A stretch of DNA of 64,000 bases, from the NCBI GenBank assembly GCA_963693085.1, contig OY856413.1, positions 470,077,879-470,141,878 on the forward strand, given 5' to 3'. Within the stretch, counting starts at the first letter, position 1. Each line of letters starts with the position of its first letter. The notes under the pieces are model-generated. The model did no database searches. It saw nothing but the letters and a program-made list of their open reading frames with translations, and was not told where the DNA came from. Of this stretch, positions 47,066 through 60,298 are shown in pieces. Source of the DNA: Alisma plantago-aquatica (taxonomy: Eukaryota; Streptophyta; Magnoliopsida; Alismatales; Alismataceae). The position numbers and the translations under genes are program-made.

Positions 47066-50000
47066 TGTGACGTCCCCGGATTTTCACCTTCTCAAAACCC
47101 CATGGAGATGAGAAGACAAAATCCAAAAACATTAGTCAATCGTTTCAGAGAGTGATGCGGAAGTATAATATGCATACATGAGCATTCAACCATAACACAT
47201 CTCAACATTCAACATGTACATTATTACACCATGATTTATATTTGTATGTTGAAAGAGAATTTTTACACGAGTCTAAACATGTATGCTAACAGGATCTTAA
47301 CACAAAAGGTACAACCTGAACATTGCTCACTTCACGTCTTCTATCCCATGCTAGCTTGAACGTAAAACATACGTGAAACAACAAATCAACACACAAGGTG
47401 TTGTGTACATGGGTAGAAAGATACATATATTTATGGCTTTCATAATTTTGAAAAATATTTGCAGAAGGAAAGAAAAATATCGAAAACACTTCTTTATTAA
47501 GTGAAATACGCCAATTTAAGTCATTTTCCTAGATGAATTGCATTATCAAGGTGGACTAGTTCCAAAACATAAATATTGGGCCCATCCCCGTGTACCAAGT
47601 ACTCTAGGGAAACTCCTCGTACACCGTGTGCTCTAGGGAGGTGTACTAGCCAACATTAATCCATTCCCTCAAAAGGGGGATAATGAACACCTTAAATAAC
47701 TACAAAACATCTACTTATCATTTATGTTTACAAGTGATAAAACATCGAGTACTATATAGTGCTACTACATCCAATATTTGCAAATAGAAGAGAGCATACA
47801 TACATATCATGATTTCAAGCAAGAAAACCATAGTCATATACTTAAATAAAACCCACGTACCTGAGTTCAGAGATTCCTATATATCCATGATCATCTAAAT
47901 AATCTGGTCAGCACCTGATCAAGACAAGACCATATACTATCATCAGGTGCTTATCATGTTACATCTCATCTTAACCCTAATTGTATCCATTTTAGGGTTT
48001 TTTAACTCATTAGGATATTCTCATCATTACTTGCATTCTTGTCTTAGAATTATCTTAATGATGTCATTTTTCAGATTATGGTTCATTATCTGAACATTAG
48101 GTTGCATATCCTTTTTGTGCACATATTAACCCTAGTTTATATACATTATTCAATTTAGGGTCACAACCCATGTATTAAGGGTCATCTTCATATAACATGA
48201 ATTCTATACATATAACTGATCTCAGATTTATATATTATATTCCAGTTATAGATATGAGGGTTTTTTGTAAATCTCATCATTAATTGAGCATGTATGCATT
48301 AATTGCATTATCTTTAGTGTTATTAGCCCTAATTATCCATATCAATCAAATTATATACTTTCGTGCATCATCATGACCATATCTGACATCATATGCATTA
48401 TAAACATTATAATAGAATTACTGACATTTTTCCATAATTTTATATCATCATTTAATATTTATTACTTATGAACTAAGCATTACATATCTTACATGATATC
48501 ACTACTATCAAAGCATCAAAAGCCTAATATTATGCTTTCACATTGTTCTACACATTTTTATGAGAATTTTGGTACATTACTTGTATTTTTCTGAGGCTCG
48601 AGCTAATTACTACGATTTATCAAAGATCTAAGTAATTACTGGAATTACTGGGCAATTTACCTTTTTAGGCCAATGCCCTTCCGACACGTGGCTCATGTGG
48701 GAAGCGATACTCCTTCTTCTAGCTTGCATTGTGCCGGCCGGTTCACTCAAATTGGGCCGGTTGGTCTGGGTCTGGGCAAACTGGACCAGTCTCTTCTCCT
48801 TTTCTCACAATCCATGGAAAACAGAAGCCCGAGGCATCCATCTCAGCGATGAAGCCACCGCCGCCGCTGACCTGGAATGCTGGCGAGAGGTCAGCCGTGC
48901 TCTGTTCGCCTCCATCTCTCTTTCGTGTTGAGTCCATAGCGGGACTCCCTGTTTCCACGACGCAGCCGCCGCCAAGGCAAGGTTCTTAGTGTGCACCCAA
49001 GCACCGCCATCGCTACCGAGCTCTAGGTTGATGTCGCTGTTGCGTCTGCTTCTCAAGATGACCTGATGCATTCAAGAAATTCGGTAGAGGGTAGACCACT
49101 TACTGTACCTACGGCCACTCTGGTCTCCCAAGGCGCATCATTCGACGCTTCCTGCGTGAGACTCGCTGCTCTGCAACGTGTCTCCTTCTACGGTAGGGAA
49201 GGCACCGTCGTACACTCAGGTTCTAAAAAGGAAGACCCTCTCCTCCTCCCTCGATGACCTGGGGTCAACCTTTAGGAATTCATGCCAGTGACCAACTTCT
49301 AGTAGCGAGATCTGAAAAGCCATGGTTGGAAGATCGGCAAGGAACCTACAACCCAATAGGATGTCGCCATTCCAGGCTCACTGCCGCTCTTCCTACTCTC
49401 AAACGCTATCGCCGCAGGGGAAGATTTTTGGTGGCCAGGTGTCCTCCTGTTGGCTCGGTGGTGCTAGGCTAAAGAGCCCTCCTTCTCTAAGGTTATCCGC
49501 TGCTTGCAGCTTGGGAGAGAGAGATAAGGGAGGTGGAGGCCCTCACGTCACCTTCATATCTCGCAAGCCAAGGTCAGTTGCTTACCCCTCAGGTTGCTGA
49601 AGATATGAATCCGTAGTCCGAGTGAAACCAACCAACACCGAGCATTTTATGGAATGAGGTGTTGGTAGATCCTGAGAAGATGGAGGTCGAACACCAAGTC
49701 TTCACCACCCAGTCTAGACCCTAGGACTAATAGGAATCCGTCTAAACAAAAGGGCCATGCGACAAAAATTCACAACCAACCACCTAAGTCATTCCATCAT
49801 CCAGAATTTACCATGTACAAAATCCTACATAATTAATAGTGTCGATTATATCACACTCAGTTCTTCTGAATCGTATCTCCTGAATGGTAAATCAACATAC
49901 CATGAATATGATACCTTGACTCCACAATATGTAATTTAACATAGAGTCAAATTTGATATTGGAACCTCAATATATGATCATCTAGATATATTCGTCAAGT

Positions 50001-50350
50001 ACCCTCATAAATAAGTATATAAACCTTGAATACAAGTCAATTAATCCTCAAACCATAATGACAGATTCAATCCACTTTGTTTGATTATGAAGCATACAAA
50101 GGTTCATCATTCCACCCTTTGGTTCCATGTGTATCCCCAATGATAAATGAAGCCATAACTATCCAACTTGATATTTAAGGTCATCCAACTCAAAGTATAC
50201 ATCAACATAACTTCTAGCATCGTCAACACAAGATCAACTTATTCAAATTGACCATATAAGACCTCAACTTCCACAATTATATCATTTTATTCCAATGATG
50301 TACTCAAGTACTATTCTAAATATCAACAACCTAAAATTAGGGTTATCACA
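47066..50350 (-). repeat. LARD 3' LTR
   Basis: 3285 bp; on the plus strand it starts TGTGACGTCC and ends TTATCACA. It is nearly identical to 52357-55654. A GC-rich block lies at 48690-49610 in otherwise AT-rich sequence. A TATA-like site (minus strand) lies at 50015-50023. Short frames in the GC-rich block on both strands differ between the two LTRs in the manner of neutral sequence and are not called genes. Confidence 0.9.
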
Positions 50351-50363
50351 TTCACCCCACCTT
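50351..50363 (-). other. LARD polypurine tract
   Basis: On the minus strand this reads AAGGTGGGGTGAA directly before the LTR start TGTGATAACCC. Confidence 0.8.
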
Positions 50364-52342
50364 ATTTGGAATTTTTTCCTCGAAATTCAACTAATCTCAT
50401 CCTTAAGAGGCTATTTAGGAGTTCAACTTCATATACATCATCATTTCTTAGGTTCTAAGACCACCATAGTTGCATGCACTCTAAGTTGTCATCTTAGGAT
50501 CTAGAGATTCTTGGGTGTGTCCACCCCACCATATATATATAGAAGCATCACTTAATTTCTTAGCCATAACATGACATTATGATATCTTAGGATTACATCA
50601 CCTCTAAGGGTACATGTTTTGTTCATACTTTTAATGTTTAGGAGGAATTCGTTTATATGCCATGATATTCAGATTGTTCAAATCTATCATCATTAATATG
50701 TTTTATGATCAACATCTTATAATGATTTCAGCATTACAGGAGATTTATTTCATCCTTGATATTAGGATTTTTTTTTCTACTTAAGAAGGGCTTACATAAC
50801 ATGTTTGACCATTAGGGTTTCACCCTATGGTGTGATATTCATACTCAACTTAGAAGCATACATTGAGGAGGATCAAAGTTACAACTATATTTCTGATCAT
50901 ATATCCTATGATCAAAAAATATCGTTATATCAAGTTCATGAGTTCAACATTTTATGTCTTGCATGTATTATGTGAAGGAAAAAAAAAGAGAATATACTAA
51001 GTTTATCCCATGATCTCAGCATCATATCTTTCATGTTTCATATGATGGGAAGAGAATATTTTAAAGTCAAACTTCTCATGATTTCAATCTTGGGTACTAC
51101 ATGTATGATATAGGGAGGGAATTATAGAATAGGTCAAGCTTATACGAGTGACTCCTCATATATAAATCATCTATATAGCTCAAGTGAGGTTTCTATCATC
51201 GTATATTAAGAAAGAGAAGAAGAAGGGAGAACATGTATTTTGAGTATCTTTTGCACAAGGCATCATACTCTCATAACTAGAGTTCATATATTACCTCACT
51301 TGCAACTAATGATGAGAGTCACAAAATATGTCACTCCAGCTAGGACCTAACTCAGCCAAAGGATTGACTTTATCATATGGGTCATCTACCCATCCTTTTC
51401 TTTTACCCAATTCTCACATATATATTTGAATCATGCATAAGGACTCAACTCAACACTCAAGAGTAATCTAGTGTAGGACATTTTTTTAACACATATCTCA
51501 TATCTTGGAGGCTAGGTCCTATGACCTTCTCCCTGTGGGTCTTACTCTCTCTAGAGTTCACTACATATATCATCCTACCACTAGATATCCTCCTTGAAGA
51601 GCTTGAGGCTCATGCTCACTCATCTCTATCTTAACTTAGCTTATCTTAAGTAGGAAAAGGGAATGTACTTTCATCATCAAGATTTTGCATAAATTCTACA
51701 AAATTGGATTCAACAAGTATACAACTTAAACCTTTATAAGGAAACTTATAGCATCAGAGATCAAACTTAGATAAGATTTCACATGCTTATTTCAACTATC
51801 ATTCTATCATCTAATCTATGTATCACATATCTTGATAAGGCTCTAGACATCTAATCTAGACTACTCTCTCTTCTAGACTGATGTCACTCCCTTTCACTTA
51901 GGTTGCATGAACATCCACTACTCTCCTGTGTGAGGGACACATTTTTATATTTACATATATCTAATAAAATATTATATAGTTTTTCTCCGAGAAAAAAGGC
52001 GTCAGAGAAAACTGTCGAGGTGCGAGCCGATTGGGAAACAAAACCAAACCAGCAAACTCGAGTGTCCCACACACAGTATGTAGTCCAGTGCCATGTCACC
52101 TAGTGAAATGGTGAGAACATGGTGTAGATTAGTGTAGCTACCCATTACATATGAGCTCTATATGGAAAGGGTTTCTCACACTTGTCTAAACCTAGTTCTA
52201 AAACATCTAGGTTCTAATTTAGAGGCTAAGTCAAACCTTATTCCTATAGAACAACTTACTAAGTTTCTAGGGTTTAAAGTGAAAGGTGAAATTTATTTTT
52301 ATGTTTCATGGTGAGAAAATGTCAGGTGTAGCTATTGTTCAT
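50364..52342 (-). other. LARD internal core, non-coding
   Basis: About 2 kb, AT-rich, with no frame beyond about 71 codons and no retrotransposon motif. I see nothing else in it apart from the short Tekay-like tail next to the polypurine tract. Confidence 0.8.
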
Positions 52343-52354
52343 GCTCTGATACCA
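52343..52354 (-). other. LARD primer binding site (tRNA-iMet)
   Basis: GCTCTGATACCA on the plus strand is TGGTATCAGAGC on the minus strand, two bases from the LTR end. It fixes the element's direction. Confidence 0.9.
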
Positions 52355-52356
52355 AC

Positions 52357-55300
52357 TGTGACGTCCCCAGATTTTCACCTTCTCAAAACCCCATGGAGAT
52401 GAGAAGACAAAATCCGAAAACGTTAGACAATCATTTTAGAGAGCGATGCGGAAGCATAATATGCATACATGAACATTCAACCATAACATAAACCATAACA
52501 CATCTCAACATTCAACATGTACATTATTACAACATGATTTATATTTGTATGTTGAAAGAGAATTTTTACACGAGTCTAAACATGTATGCTAACATGATCT
52601 TAACACAAAAGGTACAACCTGAACATTGCTCACTTCACGTCTTCTATCCCATGCTAGCTTGAACCTAAAACATACGTGAAACAACAAATCAACACACAAG
52701 GTGTTGTGTACATGGGCAGAAAGATACATATATTTATGGCTTTCATAATTTTGAAAAATATTTGCAGAAGGAAAGAAAATCATAGAAAACACTTCTTTAT
52801 TAAGCGAAATATGCCAATTCAAGTCATTTTCCTAGATGAATTGCATTATCAAGGTGGACTAGTACCAAAACATAAATATTGGGCCCATCCCCGTGTACCA
52901 AGTACTCTAGGTAAACTCCCATTACACCGTGTGCTCTAGGGAGGTGTACTAGCCAACATTAATCCATTCCCTCGTCAGGGGGATAATGAACACCTTAAAT
53001 AACTACAAAACATCTACTTATCATTTATGTTTACAAGTGATAAAACATCGAGTACTATATAGTGCTACTACATCCAATATTTGCAAATAGAAGAGAGCAT
53101 ACATACATATCATGATTTCAAGCAAGAAAAGCATAGTCATATACTTAAATAAAACCCACGTACCTGAGTTCAGAGATTCCTATATATAATTGATCATCTA
53201 AATAATCTGGTCAGCACGTGATCAAGACAAGACCATATACTATCATCAGGTTCTTATCATCTTACATCTCATCTTAACCCTAATCGTATCCATTTTAGGG
53301 TTTTCTTAACTCATTAGGATATTCTCATCATTACTTGCATTCTTGTCTTAGAATTATCTTAATGATGTCATTTTTCAGATTATGGTTCATTATCTGAACA
53401 TTAGGTTGCATATCCTTTTTGTGCACATATTAACCCTAGTTTATATACATTATTCAAATTAGGGTTACAACCCATGTATTAAGGGTCATATTCATATAAC
53501 ATGAATTCTATACATATAACTGATCTCAGATTTATATATTATATTCCAGTTACAGATATGAGGGTTTTCTGTAAATCTCATCATTAATTGAGCATGTATG
53601 CATTAATTGCATTATCTTTAGTGTTATTAGCCCTTATTATCCATATTAATCAAATTATATACTTTCGTGCATCATCATGACCATATCTGACATCATATGC
53701 ATTATAAACATTATTATAGAATTACTGACATTTTTCCATAAGTTTATATCATCATTTAATATTTATTACTTATGAACTAAGCATTACATATCTTATATGA
53801 TATCACTACTATCAAAGCATCAAAAGCCTAATATTATGCTTTCACATTGTTCTACACATTTTTATGATAATTTCGGTACATTACTTGTATTTTTCTGACG
53901 CTCGAGCTAATTACTACGATTAATGAAAGATCTAATTAATTACTGGAATTACTGGGCAATTTACCTTTTTAGGCCAATGCCCTTCCGACGCGTGGCTCAT
54001 GTGGGAAGTGATACTCCTTCTTCTGTCTTGCACTGTGCCGACCAGTTCACTCAAATTGGGTTGGTTGGTCTAGGTCTGGGAAAATTGAACCAGTCTCTTC
54101 TCCTTTTCTCGCAATCCACGCAAAACGGATGCCCGAGGCATCCGTCTCAGCGATGAAGTCGCCGCCACCGCTGACCTGGAACGCTGGTGAGAGGTCGTCC
54201 GTGCTCTGTTCACCTCTATCTCTCTTTTGTGTTGAGTCCGTAGCGGGACTCCATGTTTCCACAACGCAACCGCCGCCAAGGCAAGGTTCCTGGCGTGCAC
54301 CCAAGCACCACCATCGCTCCCGAGCTCCAGGCTGATTCCGATACTGCGTCTGCTCCTCAAGATGACCTGATGCATTCAGGGGATTCGGTAGAGGGTAGAC
54401 CACTTACTGTACCTATGGCCACTCTGGTCTCCCAAGGCGCATCATTCGATGTTGCCTGCGTGAGACTCGCTGCTCCGCAACGCGTCTCCTTCTACGGAAG
54501 GGAAGGCACCACCGTACCCTCAGGTTCTGAAAAGGAAGACCCTCTCCTCCTCCCTCGATGACATGGGGTCAACCTTCAGGAATTCATGCTAGTGATCAAC
54601 TTGTAGTAGCGAGATCCAAAAAGCCATGGTTGGAAGATCGGCAAGGAACCTACAACCCAATAGGATGCCACCATTGCAGGCTCACTGTCGCTCTGCCTAC
54701 TCTCAAATTTTGTCGCCGCAGGGGAAGATTTTTGGTGGATGGGTCTCCTCCTGTTGGCTCGGTGGTGCTAGCCTAAAGAGCCCTCCTTCTCTAAGGTTAT
54801 CTGCTGCTTGCAGCTTGGGAGAGAGAGACGAGGGAGGTGGAGGCCCTCACGTTACCTTCATATCCCGCAAGCCAAGGTCAGTTGCTTACCCCTCAGGTTG
54901 CTGAAGATATGAATCTGTAGTCCGAATGAAACCAACCAACACCGAGCATTTTACGGAATGAGGTGTTGGTAGATCCTGAGAAGATGGAGATCGAACACCA
55001 AGTCTTCACCACCCAGTCTAGACCCTAGGACTAATAGGAATCTGTCTAAAGAAAAGGGCCATGCGACAAAAATTCACAACCAACCGCCTAAGTCCTTCCA
55101 TCATCCAGAATTTACCGAGTACAAAATCCTACATAATTAATAGTGTCAATTGTATCACACTCAGTTCTCCTGAATCGTATCTGCTGAATGGTAAATCAAC
55201 ATACCATGAATATGATACCTTAACTCCACAATATGTAATTTAACATAGAGTCAAATTTGATATTGGAACCTGAATATATGATCATCTAGATATATTTGTC

Positions 55301-55654
55301 AAGTACCCTCATAAATAAGTATATAAACCTTGAATACAAGTCAATTAATCCTCAAACCATAATGACAGATTCAATCCACTTTGTTTGATTATGAAGCATA
55401 CAAAGGTTCATCATTCCACCCTTTGGTTCCATGTGTATCCCCAATGATAAATGAAGTCATAACTATCCAACTTGATATTGAAGGGCATCCAACTTAAAGT
55501 ATACATCAACATAACTTCTAGCATCGTCAACACAAGATCAACTTACTCAAATTGACCATATAAGACCTCAACTTCCACAATTATATCATTTTATTCCAAT
55601 TATGTACTCAAGTACTATTCTAAATGTCAAAAACCTAAAATCAGGGTTATCACA
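52357..55654 (-). repeat. LARD 5' LTR
   Basis: 3298 bp, nearly identical to the 3' LTR. A minus-strand TATA-like site lies at 55319-55327, about 330 bp inside the LTR, so the transcribed part of the LTR would be near 3 kb. A GC-rich leader-like block lies at 54000-54910. Confidence 0.9.
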
Positions 55655-56639
55655 GCACCGCTAGTGTGGGCTCCGATCTCCAAAACACGATATAAACTCA
55701 GCGGAAGTATTCGATTAACAGCGGAATACGAAAAATTACGAAAAATTAAAACTTTTCGAGTCAAGATCTTGAAAACATGATACTTCTTTCATAAAAGCAA
55801 GATAAACAGTTTACATCTCTGATAAATCACTTCTTGAGTGATTATATACAACAAGATACAAAATCTCAAGATAGAAAACCAGAATCTCAGATCAACAAAC
55901 TCCAAGGACCTGAGAGTACAGAGACGACATAAGACTATCTAACTAAAGGACTGGACAGCCATGATCTCCACCTGAGACTCAATGATGCCCCTGGTGTTGC
56001 TGCTCCTGGTACTCCTCACCCTAGGATTGGTTTCTCCGTCCTCGACGTCCACCTAAAAAGTTGAAACTTACAGAGTGAGACAATCTGAATAATTGTCCCA
56101 GTGAGAGTTATAACTCTCCGCCAGAAGCTTTGTTATATCATATGAGTAATACATGAGCAAGTAATCTAAGTTACTAAACAGTAGATTTGGATATTATGTA
56201 AAGGAACTTCATTTAAAGAACAAGAAGAACATGTATTCTAGAATGAACAGTGTAACATCAATCATTATGTCTCGTAGTTCAACCCTAGCAAATATACTAC
56301 ACGGCTGATTATGTTTTACAAACATTATTATGCCCTGCGGAGATGGGGTATACCGCTCATACTCCAACCGATCACCATTAAGTCGCATCGGTATCATACT
56401 AGGTCATCAAAAGAGTCGGATTCTTATGACCTCATCTTCCTCAGTCAGTATGAGGATCAACATGCAGGACATCTCGTGTCTCTGCCTAAGATAGCTTACC
56501 AGGGTATTTTGGCACTTCGCTATTAGAGTCACAGTGGCATTTTTTACTCTCTTCGTCATTGAAAGATCTCTTATTTATCTCTCATCGATGCGGCATTTAA
56601 AGATTTCCCCGGGAGATTTGTGATACATCACCCCGGAGA

Positions 56640-56655
56640 ATATATATATATATAG
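56640..56655. repeat. TA microsatellite
   Basis: A short TA run after GGAGAA within the Tekay-type LTR. Confidence 0.6.
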
Positions 56656-57889
56656 TGAAGGATTGATAGATTAAGGTATATCTACATCAATTCCTACACT
56701 AGGATGTAAGGATATTCACATCCATATTCCTCCACATACTCAAAAGTATGTGATCCAGGAGTTCCCTTAGGAAAACCTGTTTCACCATCATTTAGCTTCT
56801 GACAATGATGGATCTATGATCAGGGCTCCACATGATACTATTATACTTGATTGGTTAGGTACATTCTAGTATTATTTTAACATCAAACATGTTTCCAAAC
56901 ATTTAAACTGTTAAAGCACTGCTACAAAGGAAGAATACCAAATGTATCAATTCTAACTCACATCAGTTATCAAATGGATATTAATTCTTAATCATCTCAT
57001 CATAAGTCATTTAATCAGCATGACCTTGATGTTACTCATGGCTCTTACAGCCTATCAGTCTCATATGATGCCACTTGAACTGGGCAACATAGTATGGCAT
57101 TATTCATAAAGCTAATAACATGCTTTCAATGAATATGATATCATAACCTTTACCTGGCTATGATTACTTCCTACTTACCATCTGCATGATTGATATAGTT
57201 GAAAGTATGCATATATAACAGTATTAGCACAATATCAAAGCATAAGGATTCCTCATATTACAACTTGCAATTAGGATTTCATATCCTAGACATAACCTTG
57301 AATTACTTCATTTATCAAGTCACCCTAAATTAGGGTTTACTATTTACATTACATGTTATTATCCTAGAATTTAGGGTTTAATATCCACTTCATAGTGAAT
57401 CGAGCTCATAGCATCACCATGTATGAGCTACATCATCATTAATGCCTTTCAATTAGGTTAAGATTCATTAATTATCATAATTAAGGTTTTTCATGATCTC
57501 ACATAGGTGGATCATACCCTAATTATGCACATTCATATGCATTGGAGGTATTTTACTTGAGTTTCAACCATAAATGGTACCTTCTTTCTCCTCTTACTAA
57601 ATAGATGATGATTGCATCACTCTAGATTAGGTTAGGTCAAGTCCTCATTGATTAACATAAGCTAAGTCACCACTATCATCTTGTTAGGGTTTGATTAAAC
57701 AAAGGTGTCATCTACTTGAACCCTTCAAGGGCACATTGGTAATGAACACCATTAATCATCACATGGTTCAATCTTTTAATCACTTAGCCCCTTATTGTGT
57801 TTAGGTATCATTAGGGTTTGAATTGAACCACCATTGAACTATTTAAACCTTCAAAGTACTAAACAATCAGAACCCTAAAGTCCCCAAAC

Positions 57890-59050
57890 GGTTTCACACT
57901 TTCAACCTCCAAACGGTCCTGAGACCATTTGGATGTGTTGACCATTTGGCTAGGTTGACTTTCAAACCGTTTGGACTTGGTCACCTTCAAGACCGTTTGA
58001 TCTTGTTGACCGTTTGATCAGAGTTGACTTCCAAACCGTTTGAACAAAATCACCTGGAAACCATTTGAGTTGAAACGATCTTGAGATCGATTGGACCAAA
58101 CTACCTTGAGATCGTTTGAGCCCAAACGGTCTTGAGACCGTTTGGTCTAAATGGGCTCAAAACTGCATGGACCTCAAAGGGTGTATCAAAGGTTATAATC
58201 GATTGGGGTTTTATATGTTGAAGCCTTCAATTGGTCATACCCTTGATAACCACTTATAAATTGAATCAAATAGGGTTAGCCTTAATCAATTGGACACCAA
58301 ATTGACCCTCAATTGAAAGCCAATTAGGGTTGAATCCAACTCAATTAGGGTTTGCAATCGGTCAACCATCAATGCTCATCAACATGATTCTGATTGAGGT
58401 TGAACCCATCAAATGACATCTAATTGGGCCCAAACTTGGCCCAAACGGTCTTAAGATCGTTTGGACACCCTCCAAACGGTCTTGAGACCGTTTGCCCAAA
58501 GTTTGATCAAAATCTAAGTCGATTGGATAAGGGTTGAACCCTAATTAGGTCTAAAATCAGCACTTTTATTCAATTCATTAATCTATTGTGATTGGACCCT
58601 CATTTCGTCAAAATACATTAACCCTAGACCTTCAAACGGTCTTGGGTTGTCACCAAATGGTCTTGAGATCGTTTGAGTGAACACCCAAACGGTCTTGAGA
58701 CCATTTCGGCCCTTCAACCCAAAGTTCACCAAAATTGGTCATTGGAAACACCAATTGAACCCGATTAAGGTTTTGAAGGTTGAAGTGCCTTCAACTTATG
58801 ATTGGTTTACAATTAGATCATGAATCTTTGTAATTGATTAATTCAACATGTATACAACAGACCTCTAAATGGTCTTTACTTGGTCAACCCTTCCAAACGG
58901 TCTTGCAGACCGTTTGAATCTAAACGGTTTTGCAAGACCGTTTGAGATCAAACGGTCTTGCAAGACCGTTTGAGATCAAACGGTCTTGAGACCGTTTGAT
59001 TTCAATCGGTTTGCAAACCGTTTAGACCAAATGGTCCAAGGTCATTTGGT
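57890..59050. repeat. Array of AAACGGTCTTGAGACCGTTT-type palindromes
   Basis: Roughly 25 or more half-sites CAAACGGTCTTG or GACCGTTTG occur in four sub-clusters (57890-58160, 58440-58495, 58630-58710, 58870-59050). Many are paired as inverted copies with 2 or 4 bases between. CAAACGGTCTTGCAAGACCGTTTG at 58949-58972 is a perfect 24-bp palindrome, and several others have 10-bp arms. The spacing is irregular, so it is not a simple tandem repeat. It lies downstream of the minus-strand TATA box, hence in the transcribed leader. Confidence 0.9.
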
Positions 59051-59540
59051 AAAGTTACCTATGGATTCACACCCATCATCTTCAACCTTGGAACAGGTCG
59101 GTTACTTCATAGATTTGCTTGCAAGAAAGCAAGAAAAGATGGGGAAGAAGAAGAACTAATTACTACATTCAAGAACAAGTATATGTATAAGAAAGCAAGA
59201 GGTTTAGAGTTATAAAACCTGCCTTAAGGTCGTTCCTTGAGCTCCAAGCTTCCAAGCTTCAAGCCTTTAATGGCGTCTTGAGCTCCATAGGTCATCCAAG
59301 GGTGTTTCTCCAAGACAAAGTTGGGAAAGATCGGCTAGGAAGAAAGAACTAAGTAAGTTAACCATGAAACCAACCTTGTAATCCACTTTCCTCCATGAAT
59401 TCGAGCAAGATGATGACCCAAGCTTACCTAATTTTTCCTTGGTCATCCTCCTATTCTCCAAAGCTCTGCCTTGGTCGGTCCAAGCAAGGTGATAAGTGAA
59501 GGAAGAAAGGAAACGTTCCTTTGCAAACAAAGGAAAGGTG

Positions 59541-59550
59541 TATATATATA
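59541..59550 (-). promoter_or_regulatory. TATA box of Tekay-type LTR
   Basis: TATATATATA (self-complementary) lies in a context that reads CCAAAGTATATATATACACC on the minus strand, about 700 bp into the LTR. Confidence 0.5.
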
Positions 59551-60247
59551 CTTTGGGGTCATTTCCAACATAAGAACAACTTACTTCTCCTTTTCTCAAC
59601 TAGGTCCTTCCTTTCTTTTAGGCACGTCCGTCCACCTCATATCTAAGGTAAAACTTCTTCTAAGACCAAGAATTAAAGGCAAAGAAGTTCAACTTTTCAC
59701 TAAGGTGCACATATACATAAAGGTCTCTTTACTTACAACTTGGTGATTTAATTACAAAGGTGTTCCTTATTATATGTTTATTCAAACGAAGTGCCCCCTT
59801 CATCATTATTACTCTAAATGATGTCAAAAGTCATAAAAGATATATTTAGAAAGTGTATTTTACAAGTTACACCCCACATTTTGGGTAAATTGCACTTTAC
59901 ACCAAAATTAGGGTTTTAGGCACATGGATTGCCCCACAAGCTGCATCTCAGTGCCCAAGCTTGGGGAATCAATCACACTTCATCATTTCACTCTTATAAC
60001 GTCTCACCTCTAAAGGAACATATCAACATGTATAAATTGCAAGTTAACCCCTGTAACTGGGTAAATTGCACATAGGTCCCTGTATTACATAACAATACTA
60101 AAACATTGTTTAAAAAAAAGACAGAAATGTAAACATATGTTCCTCAAGAGCTTTAATTACATGGCAAAATATAATCACAAGTATCTTAATTACATAACTA
60201 GGCAAAACACATAGGGTTATCTCATAACCCAGGTCAGGGATGTTACA

Positions 60248-60268
60248 AATTATCCACCCCTTACAAGG
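60248..60268 (-). other. Tekay-type polypurine tract
   Basis: On the minus strand CCTTGTAAGGGGTGGATAATT leads straight into TGTAACATCCC. The preceding GGGGACGAAAT is the conserved Tekay/Del 3' internal end. Confidence 0.85.
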
Positions 60269-60298
60269 ATTTCGTCCCCAAAATCAACAAAACATATA

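Larger units (their letters stand above)
47066..55654 (-). mobile_element. Non-autonomous large retrotransposon derivative (LARD), Tekay-like ends
   Basis: A complete 8.6-kb element on the minus strand. The 5' LTR is 52357-55654, the iMet primer site 52343-52354, the core 50351-52356, and the 3' LTR 47066-50350. The target duplication GCACC is exact (47061-47065, 55655-55659). The minus-strand polypurine tract (complement of 50351-50363) and preceding TTTCGAGGA resemble the end of Tekay/Del elements. The core has no gag or pol, so it must rely on enzymes from another element, plausibly a gypsy relative. Confidence 0.9.
55665..60247 (-). repeat. Tekay-type 3' LTR
   Basis: About 4.58 kb. The right end, read on the minus strand, starts TGTAACATCCC just after the polypurine tract. 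The left end on the plus strand reads TGTGGGCTCC after host GCTAG. A minus-strand TATA box at 59541-59550 implies about 0.7 kb of U3 and about 3.8 kb of transcribed LTR. A palindrome-rich block occupies 57890-59050. The left boundary rests on the host junction and TG end, since no second copy is visible. Confidence 0.7.

Noticed and set aside
54047..54403. 118-codon minus-strand frame in the LARD 5' LTR, with a shorter match in the 3' LTR
   Set aside because: The similarity follows from near-identical LTRs; changes alter amino acids freely and the start is not shared. It lacks any known domain.
57890..59050. The palindrome array as a CRISPR array or a satellite
   Set aside because: The spacing is irregular, units vary, it is inside a plant LTR, and there is no regular repeat-spacer pattern.
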